Shown here: piece after piece, positions 14,240 through 19,369 of the stretch
Layout of the letters: each line of letters opens with the position of its first letter
How positions within the stretch are numbered: the stretch's first letter is position 1
Assembly (NCBI GenBank): GCA_948467695.1
Contig: CAOKFJ010000006.1
Location: 1-19,369 of the forward strand
Direction: 5' to 3'
Origin: an uncultured Allobaculum sp.
GTDB lineage: Bacteria; Bacillota_I; Bacilli_A; Erysipelotrichales; Erysipelotrichaceae
DNA length: 19,369 nt
Notes under the pieces: generated by a model
Told to the model about the DNA's origin: nothing
Databases searched by the model: none
The model's input: the letters and a program-made list of their open reading frames with translations, nothing else
Made by a program: the position numbers and the translations under genes

Positions 14240-16594
14240 ATGAATACAAAGCACAGAAGAGTATTTGGCGTGCTGCTCAGTTCCGTACTGGGGCTTGGCG
14301 CGTTTCAGATTCCCCTATATGCACAATCCCAGCCTGTAACATATAAAACCAATCTGACTGCGAAGAAGGATGCTGTCAAAGAAGGCGAGACAGAACAGAC
14401 TAAAACGCAGTTCATGGATTTCTTCAAACCTATGCCCATCGTCGGCGAGCTTCGCGATGATGTATGGGGTTCTCCGGATGTTGGTCCGCGTGACCAGGAC
14501 AATGGTCTGGAAGACCGCGATCTTTCCGATTACTGCTACTGGGACGGAACCATTCTCAAAGATGAAAAATCCGGAAAATACTATATGTTTGCTTCCCGCT
14601 GGAATCAGGCGGGCGGCCACTGGGGCGAAAACGGCATCAGCGGCTGGCAGGGCAGTGTTGCCGTATACGCAACCAGCGACAATCTGTATGGTCCGTATGA
14701 AGATCAGGGCATGCTCTGGCCGGATTACTACGATGGCGCAGGCCATAACGTCTTCGCGTTCGCGCTGAGCAAATCGGACAAACTGTATGAACAGGGATAC
14801 CGCTATGGCATTTCCGTTTCCGATACAGGCATGCATGGCGATCAGATGAATGGAACATTCCATGTTTCCAAGTCTCTTGACGGACCCTGGGAACATATCG
14901 GTCACATGAATGTCGGTTCCGGCTATTTCCGTCTGTCCAACATCAGCATCATGGTTCGTCCGGACGGCACATATGAAGCCACCAACCGCGATGGAGACCT
15001 TGCAACCTCCGATTCGCTTGCTGGTCCGTGGACGGTTCATTCCAACGGCCTCTGGTGGAATGTTGAAGGCATGCCCACAACAAATATCGAAGACCCTGTG
15101 ATCTGGTATTCTGATGGGCTGTATCACATCGTTGTGAATAAATGGGATGCTCGACAGGCATACTACATGACCTCGGAAGATGGTCTCAATGACTGGACAC
15201 TTCATAACGGGGCAGCCTATACACCGACAAAAACATTCCTCTCCTATGAAGATGGAACCATGAATCACTGGCAGAAACTCGAACGTCCGGGTCTTTATGT
15301 AGAAGATGGCAAACTTCAGGCGATGACCCTCGCGGTTATTGACGTTGAAAAAGAGCAGGATTTCGGAAACGATCAGCACGGAAGTAAAATCATCGTTATT
15401 CCCTTTGACGGCGAAGGTCTGAGCGAATTCGCGCGCACAGACAAATACCAGGATCCGATGGCTGGACGTATGGGCATCGTTCCCACAGAAGATGCTCACA
15501 TTCAGTCGTGGGAGGGCGAATGGTACAACAACTATGGTGCCGAGTCCTTCATGCAGCTGCAGTACAACGGCGAACAGGGTGTTTTCGGCGAAGGCCCTCA
15601 GCCCTACTCCACATACGACTGCAAAGTCGGTCATGCCAAATACGACCTTTCCACATTCGATCTGAGCGGATCGGATGATATTGAATCCGCAACACTTTCC
15701 CTCGTCTATCAGGAAAGCAAGGCGGGCAATGCAGATAAATCCACGGTCAAAGTCATTACATCTTCTTCCGAATGGAAAGAAGGACGCGGCTATGACGGAA
15801 GCAACGATACATCTGCGGGAGCGCTGAGCTGGGAACACCAGCCGGCAAGCTACGATGGCAGTGTTGTCGCTGAATCTGAACAGTTCGCACTGAATGAGGG
15901 TATGAAAGAAGTCAAAGTCGATGTGACTGAAGTCCTCAAAGCCTGGATGGAGAAGAATCCCGATGAAGACATCATTTCTCTGGCGTTCAACGAAACATCC
16001 GGAAACCGTCTGATTTTCGGAAGCAAGGACGGCAGCCTTGAAAACCGCTCTCCGCGTCTGGAAGTCGTGAAAAAAGGCGCGCGTGTTGAGAATATTGCTC
16101 TTGATCACGAAACACTCAATCTTAAACTTGGCGATAGCGCCACGCTCAAAGCCACCGTTGCACCCGAAAATGCGGCAATGAAAAAGGTTGTCTGGACCTC
16201 TTCCAAACCCGATATCGTCGGGGTTGATGAAAACGGAAATCTGGAAACGTTCAAAACCGGCAAAGCTGTGATCACTGCGGAAACCCTCGATGGACGCAAA
16301 ACGGCAGTATGTACAGTCAATGTCGTTATGGATGAACCGTCGACAGCAGTGAAATCCATTCTTGATCTGGTTGTAAAACACGCACTTCAGATTCAGAGCA
16401 AGATTGATCTGTTCCAGGACAAAGGACTGGATGTCTTCAATGCTGAACTGTCCAAAGCACAGTCCGTTCTGAACGACAGCGATGATCAGACAGAAATCGA
16501 TGGCGCTGCAGGATCTCTCAACCAGTCGATTCTTGAACTGCGTCTGACACCGAATGAAGCTCTGCTTGACGAGTTTCTCAAGGCGCGAAACTAA
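14240..16594 (+). CDS. Secreted multidomain GH43-like glycoside hydrolase with DNRLRE/CBM96-like and Ig-like (BIG2) domains
   Basis: 784 aa from ATG 14240 (AAGGA ribosome site). An upstream in-frame TTG would extend it into a non-signal-like, very basic stretch. Residues 1-28 form a signal peptide (basic NTKHRR, hydrophobic VLLSSVLGLGAF, then LYA). Residues about 58-400 look like a five-bladed-propeller hydrolase of the GH43/GH117/GH130 type: YWDGTIL (100-106), EDPVIWYSDGLYHIVV (284-299) and KLERPGLYVEDGKLQ (346-360). D102, D285 and E348 are catalytic candidates. Residues about 415-610 resemble a DNRLRE/CBM96 module (AHIQSW...LSLVY...VDVTEVLKAWM...SPRLEV). Residues 614-698 are a BIG2 Ig-like domain (LKLGDSATLKATVAPENA, VVWTSSKPDIVGVDENG). 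Residues 700-784 are helical and FIVAR-like. There is no LPXTG anchor, so the protein is probably released or bound through its accessory domains. The glycan target is not known. Confidence 0.85.
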   Translation: MNTKHRRVFGVLLSSVLGLGAFQIPLYAQSQPVTYKTNLTAKKDAVKEGETEQTKTQFMDFFKPMPIVGELRDDVWGSPDVGPRDQDNGLEDRDLSDYCYWDGTILKDEKSGKYYMFASRWNQAGGHWGENGISGWQGSVAVYATSDNLYGPYEDQGMLWPDYYDGAGHNVFAFALSKSDKLYEQGYRYGISVSDTGMHGDQMNGTFHVSKSLDGPWEHIGHMNVGSGYFRLSNISIMVRPDGTYEATNRDGDLATSDSLAGPWTVHSNGLWWNVEGMPTTNIEDPVIWYSDGLYHIVVNKWDARQAYYMTSEDGLNDWTLHNGAAYTPTKTFLSYEDGTMNHWQKLERPGLYVEDGKLQAMTLAVIDVEKEQDFGNDQHGSKIIVIPFDGEGLSEFARTDKYQDPMAGRMGIVPTEDAHIQSWEGEWYNNYGAESFMQLQYNGEQGVFGEGPQPYSTYDCKVGHAKYDLSTFDLSGSDDIESATLSLVYQESKAGNADKSTVKVITSSSEWKEGRGYDGSNDTSAGALSWEHQPASYDGSVVAESEQFALNEGMKEVKVDVTEVLKAWMEKNPDEDIISLAFNETSGNRLIFGSKDGSLENRSPRLEVVKKGARVENIALDHETLNLKLGDSATLKATVAPENAAMKKVVWTSSKPDIVGVDENGNLETFKTGKAVITAETLDGRKTAVCTVNVVMDEPSTAVKSILDLVVKHALQIQSKIDLFQDKGLDVFNAELSKAQSVLNDSDDQTEIDGAAGSLNQSILELRLTPNEALLDEFLKARN

Positions 16595-16667
16595 GAGTCC
16601 TGAGCTGTATTGATGCATTAGCCGGTTTGTGCCGGAGCAATGAAAGACTTTAAAAATACGTTTTATC

Positions 16668-16702
16668 AAAAGAGCGGGTTTAGAGATCCGCTCTTTTCTG
16701 TA
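16668..16702 (+). terminator. Terminator of the secreted hydrolase gene
   Basis: AAAAGAGCGG (16668-16677) pairs with CCGCTCTTTT (16688-16697), a 10-bp stem with a 10-nt loop and a T-run partly inside the stem. It lies about 75 bp after the stop codon. Confidence 0.8.
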
Positions 16703-16726
16703 TTTCTGAACAATGACAGACATGAA

Positions 16727-16755
16727 TTGACGTTGCTGTACGTACAACGTGATAA
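16727..16755 (+). promoter_or_regulatory. Promoter of treR with internal TreR operator
   Basis: TTGACG (16727-16732), a 17-bp spacer and TGATAA (16750-16755; GATAAA one base on). The palindrome TGTACGTACA (16737-16746) lies inside the spacer. A repressor bound there would block RNA polymerase, indicating autoregulation of treR. Confidence 0.65.
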
Positions 16756-16779
16756 AATGTCTCTAACTGGAGGTGTTCT

Positions 16780-17523
16780 ATGAGTCCAAAATATGTTCAG
16801 ATTTATCAGGAACTCCGCTCGAAGATTCAAAACCAGACAATACCTGCCGGATCCTATCTGCCATCTGAAGGAGAACTGTGCAAAACATATGACGCGAGCC
16901 GCGATACGGTGCGCAAAGCGCTCAATCAGCTGTCGCAGAATGGGTTCATCCAGAAAGAAAAAGGAAAGGGCTCTCTGGTGCTCAAAACCGATATGATCTC
17001 CTTTCCGGTATCCGGTCTGATCAGCTACAAGGAACTGCAGAACGAATCAATGCACTCGACATCCGAAACGATTGTGGAACAGTTCGAACATAAAACTCCG
17101 GATGCCAAAACACGCGATGCGCTCAATATGAAAAGCGGCGAAATCTGCGAGATCAAACGCGTACGCAAGATCGATGGCGAACGGATCATTTACGATCATG
17201 ATTTTGTCAATACATCGGTGATTCCAGGTCTGACCAGAGAGCATGCGGCCAATTCGCTGTATGAATATATAGAACAGGATCTGGGATTGAAAATTTCATT
17301 CGCGCGCAAGGAGATCACGGTCGTTCCTGCGACGCAGGAAGACCGCCAGCTTCTGGATATGGGAGACTATGATCTGCTCGTATTGGTCAAGTCGTATAAC
17401 TTTCTCGATGATGCAACCCTTTTCTGCTATACCGAGAGCCGCCATCGCCCCGATAAATTCCGCTTCATCGATTTTTCGCGTCGTGAAGTACAGAATTCAG
17501 GCAAAGACGATCTCGCGACTTAA
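16780..17523 (+). CDS. treR: GntR-family trehalose operon repressor
   Basis: 247 aa, ATG after GGAGGTG. Residues 3-69 form the GntR winged helix (PKYVQIYQELRSKIQ; YLPSEGELCKTYDASRDTVRKAL; NGFIQKEKGKGSLV). Residues about 90-235 form a UTRA effector domain (CEIKRVRKIDGERIIYDHDFV; LLVLVKSYNFLDDATLFCYTESRHRPDKF), as in TreR proteins that respond to trehalose-6-phosphate. The gene is followed by a terminator and then treP. Four copies of the palindrome TGTACGTACA lie in the treR and treP promoter regions, consistent with autoregulation and control of treP. The trehalose assignment rests on UTRA similarity and on the neighbouring TreP. Confidence 0.88.
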   Translation: MSPKYVQIYQELRSKIQNQTIPAGSYLPSEGELCKTYDASRDTVRKALNQLSQNGFIQKEKGKGSLVLKTDMISFPVSGLISYKELQNESMHSTSETIVEQFEHKTPDAKTRDALNMKSGEICEIKRVRKIDGERIIYDHDFVNTSVIPGLTREHAANSLYEYIEQDLGLKISFARKEITVVPATQEDRQLLDMGDYDLLVLVKSYNFLDDATLFCYTESRHRPDKFRFIDFSRREVQNSGKDDLAT

Positions 17524-17602
17524 TGCAGCTGTACGACTTGTGTAGTCCAAACCGATTTTTACAAGAGAAATGCGCAGTACATATATAATTGCAGATTCAG
17601 AT

Positions 17603-17648
17603 AAAGAGACAGTCAGATTCGGATAATCGACTGTCTTTTTCTTTTTTT
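17603..17648 (+). terminator. Terminator after treR
   Basis: AGACAGTC (17607-17614) pairs with GACTGTCT (17629-17636), with an inner GATT/AATC pairing, followed by TTTTTCTTTTTTT-like sequence. It ends the treR transcript before the separate treP promoter. Confidence 0.8.
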
Positions 17649-17657
17649 AAAAATACC

Positions 17658-17667
17658 TGTACGTACA
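17658..17667 (+). promoter_or_regulatory. TreR operator O1 upstream of treP
   Basis: Perfect palindrome TGTACGTACA, 2 bp upstream of the treP -35 element. Its centre is 21 bp, about two helical turns, from the next copy. Confidence 0.65.
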
Positions 17668-17669
17668 TG

Positions 17670-17698
17670 TTGACAAGGTGTACGTACAGGTATAAAGT
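17670..17698 (+). promoter_or_regulatory. Promoter of treP
   Basis: Consensus -35 TTGACA (17670-17675). The -10 is TATAAA (17691-17696, 15-bp spacer) or TAAAGT (17693-17698, 17-bp spacer). It is embedded among the TGTACGTACA operators. Confidence 0.65.
17679..17688 (+). promoter_or_regulatory. TreR operator O2 inside the treP promoter spacer
   Basis: Perfect palindrome TGTACGTACA between the -35 and -10, extended to ACCTGTACGTACA-like symmetry on one side. Binding here would directly occlude RNA polymerase. Confidence 0.65.
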
Positions 17699-17715
17699 AT
17701 GAAGCGTAAACAACA

Positions 17716-17725
17716 TGTACGTACA
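17716..17725 (+). promoter_or_regulatory. TreR operator O3 in the treP 5' leader
   Basis: A fourth TGTACGTACA in the window, downstream of the expected transcription start and 45 bp before the treP ATG. Its centre is 37 bp from O2. It could act as a roadblock or support looping. Confidence 0.6.
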
Positions 17726-17769
17726 ACTTAATGATTCACCGCTTCGAAAAGAACTAGAAAGGGACACAC

Positions 17770-19369
17770 ATGTCAAAGTTTGAACAGGATGCCCGCCTGC
17801 TTCTCGACTACGTCGGCGGCAAAGAAAACATCCAGGCGGTAACCCACTGCGTTACCCGAATGCGTTTTGTACTTGTCGATCCATCCAAAGCTGATATTGA
17901 TGCGATCGAAGATCTTCCCAGTGCCAAAGGCACATTTACCCAGAGCGGTCAGTTTCAGGTCATTATCGGAAACGAAGTTCTGGAGTTCTACAACGATTTC
18001 GTCAAAGTTTCCGGGATCGAGGGCGTATCCAAGGAACAGCTCAAATCTGAAGCCAAGGGCCAGCAGAAATGGCTGCAGAAACTGATGAGCAATCTGGGCG
18101 AAATCTTCGCGCCGCTGATTCCCGCACTGATTACCGGCGGTCTCATCCTTGGTTTCCGCAATATCATCGATTCCGTTTACATGTTTGAAAATGGAACGAA
18201 AACACTTGTCATGATGTCCCAGTTCTGGGCCGGACTGGATTCCTTCCTCTGGCTGATCGGTGAAGCGATCTTCCACTTCCTGCCGGTCGGCATCACATGG
18301 TCCATCACCAAAAAGATGGGTACGACACAGATTCTCGGTATCGTTCTTGGTATCACGCTTGTTTCGCCTCAGCTTCTCAATGCCTACGCCGTTGCAGGCA
18401 CAGCTGCAGCTGAAATTCCGGTATGGGATTTCGGATTCACGCAGATTCAGATGATCGGCTATCAGGCACAGGTTATTCCCGCGATTCTCGCCGGATTCGC
18501 GCTTGTGTACATTGAGCGTTTCTTCCGCAAAATCACACCGTCTGTCATCAGCATGATCGTTGTTCCGTTCTGCTCTCTGATTCTCGCGGTTGTTGTTGCG
18601 CACAGCATTCTCGGTCCGATCGGCTGGACAATCGGCGGATGGATTTCCGATATCGTCTGGGCAGGTCTTTCCAGCAATGTGAAATGGCTCTTCGCGGCAA
18701 TCTTTGGTTTTGTTTACGCACCTCTGGTTATTACCGGTCTTCATCACATGTCCAATGCGATCGACACACAGCTTGTTGCTTCCTTTGGCGGAACCAACCT
18801 CTGGCCGATGATCGCACTCAGCAACATCGCACAGGGTTCTTCCGTTCTGGCTATGTCTGTTCTTCAGAAGAAAAACGACAAAGCGCAGCAGATCAACATT
18901 CCGAGTATGATCTCCTGCTACCTTGGTGTAACTGAACCCGCGCTCTTCGGTGTCAACCTGAAATACGGCTTCCCCTTTATCTGCGGCATGATCGGTTCTT
19001 CCGTTGCAGCAGTCATCTCTGTCTCCTTCGGCGTAACCGCAACCAATATCGGTGTCGGCGGTATCCCCGGAATTCTCTCCATCTTCCCGCAGTACTGGGG
19101 CTGGTTCGCACTCGCCATGCTTGCAGCGATTGTCATCCCCTTTATCCTTACTTACATGATCGGTCTTAAAAAACTCTCCGCTGAAGACCGCTGCGGAAAA
19201 AACAAAAAAGCGGCATCCGCTTCTGCGGCAGCAGATGAAGCAGTCATTGCTGATGCACCGGTACTCTCCGTTGAAGAAATCAAAGCTTTTGCAGCTCCCG
19301 CAACAGGACGCCTGGTCGCTCTTGAAAATGTCGATGACCAGGTATTCTCCAAAAAACTGATGGGCGATG
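17770..19369 (+). CDS. treP: Trehalose-specific PTS IIBCA permease (3'-truncated by window edge)
   Basis: 533 residues are visible from ATG 17770 (AAAGGG ribosome site); the frame is open to the edge. Residues 1-85 are IIB, with phosphocysteine C27 in AVTHCVTRMRF. Residues about 105-470 are the IIC membrane domain (IFAPLIPALITGGLILGF; YAPLVITGLHHM; SNIAQGSS; YLGVTEPALFGVNLKYGFPF), closely following known TreB/TreP sequences (VGYQGQV-like YQAQVIPAILAGF, GIGVGGIPGI-type block). An Ala/Ser-rich linker (about 474-508) leads to the start of a glucose-type IIA domain (APATGRLVALENVDDQVFSKKL). It imports trehalose as trehalose-6-phosphate. Having its own IIA differs from E. coli TreB, which borrows Crr. 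A trehalose-6-phosphate hydrolase gene is expected downstream, outside the window. Confidence 0.9.
   Translation, partial: MSKFEQDARLLLDYVGGKENIQAVTHCVTRMRFVLVDPSKADIDAIEDLPSAKGTFTQSGQFQVIIGNEVLEFYNDFVKVSGIEGVSKEQLKSEAKGQQKWLQKLMSNLGEIFAPLIPALITGGLILGFRNIIDSVYMFENGTKTLVMMSQFWAGLDSFLWLIGEAIFHFLPVGITWSITKKMGTTQILGIVLGITLVSPQLLNAYAVAGTAAAEIPVWDFGFTQIQMIGYQAQVIPAILAGFALVYIERFFRKITPSVISMIVVPFCSLILAVVVAHSILGPIGWTIGGWISDIVWAGLSSNVKWLFAAIFGFVYAPLVITGLHHMSNAIDTQLVASFGGTNLWPMIALSNIAQGSSVLAMSVLQKKNDKAQQINIPSMISCYLGVTEPALFGVNLKYGFPFICGMIGSSVAAVISVSFGVTATNIGVGGIPGILSIFPQYWGWFALAMLAAIVIPFILTYMIGLKKLSAEDRCGKNKKAASASAAADEAVIADAPVLSVEEIKAFAAPATGRLVALENVDDQVFSKKLMGD

Noticed and set aside
14315..16747. 810-codon open frame antisense to the secreted hydrolase
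   Set aside because: It mirrors the hydrolase gene, lacks a ribosome site and family motifs, and crosses the terminator at 16668-16702. Codon bias of the sense gene explains it.

Overview
The window looks like chromosomal DNA of a Gram-positive, fermentative, host-associated Bacillota (Firmicutes) bacterium, plausibly Erysipelotrichaceae-like. This lineage is inferred from gene style, not proven. The reasons are strong AGGAGG-type ribosome binding sites, several PTS sugar transporters, a TreR/TreP pair, a near-consensus CcpA (cre) site, simple hairpin/U-tract terminators and moderate GC. No tRNA, rRNA, transposase, integrase or CRISPR array was seen.

Layout, left to right. (1) 1-1216, minus: 5' two-thirds of a siroheme synthase fusion (precorrin-2 dehydrogenase plus uroporphyrinogen-III methyltransferase), cut by the window edge. 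(2) 1586-3085, minus: an AlbA_2/Schlafen-type protein with a GHKL-like ATPase region, closed by its own terminator. An array of 73-bp palindrome-rich tandem repeats (3120-3387) lies directly upstream. (3) 3406-8562, minus: a sugar module. One operon encodes mannose-family PTS IIB-IIC-IID-IIA and a GH13 oligo-1,6-glucosidase-like enzyme, driven by a good sigma-A-type promoter at 8598-8626 and ended by a strong terminator at 4278-4325. A separately transcribed RpiR/SIS regulator follows. (4) 8563-10850: a 577-bp AT-rich gap ending in a perfect 14-bp-arm palindrome, then an AAA ATPase with a DUF234-like C-terminus (plus) and a possible 69-aa companion. A bidirectional terminator separates it from (5) a convergent aldo/keto reductase (11009-11941, minus). 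(6) 12382-13365, plus: an XRE repressor-type protein with about six membrane segments. (7) 13803-16594, plus: a candidate cre site, a long structured 5' leader and a secreted multidomain GH43-like protein. (8) 16780-19369, plus: treR and the start of treP (trehalose PTS IIBCA), tied together by four TGTACGTACA operators.

How it works together: most of the window concerns carbohydrate use. The secreted protein probably acts on extracellular glycans. The mannose-family PTS with its glucosidase imports and splits an alpha-glucoside. TreP imports trehalose as trehalose-6-phosphate under TreR control, with the hydrolase expected beyond the right edge. The AlbA_2 protein and the ATPase are the least understood genes, and both have unusual repeat or palindrome structure immediately upstream. 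I did not find an obviously new multi-gene system. The strongest unexplained signals are the 73-bp repeat array, the palindrome before the ATPase gene and the structured leader of the secreted hydrolase.
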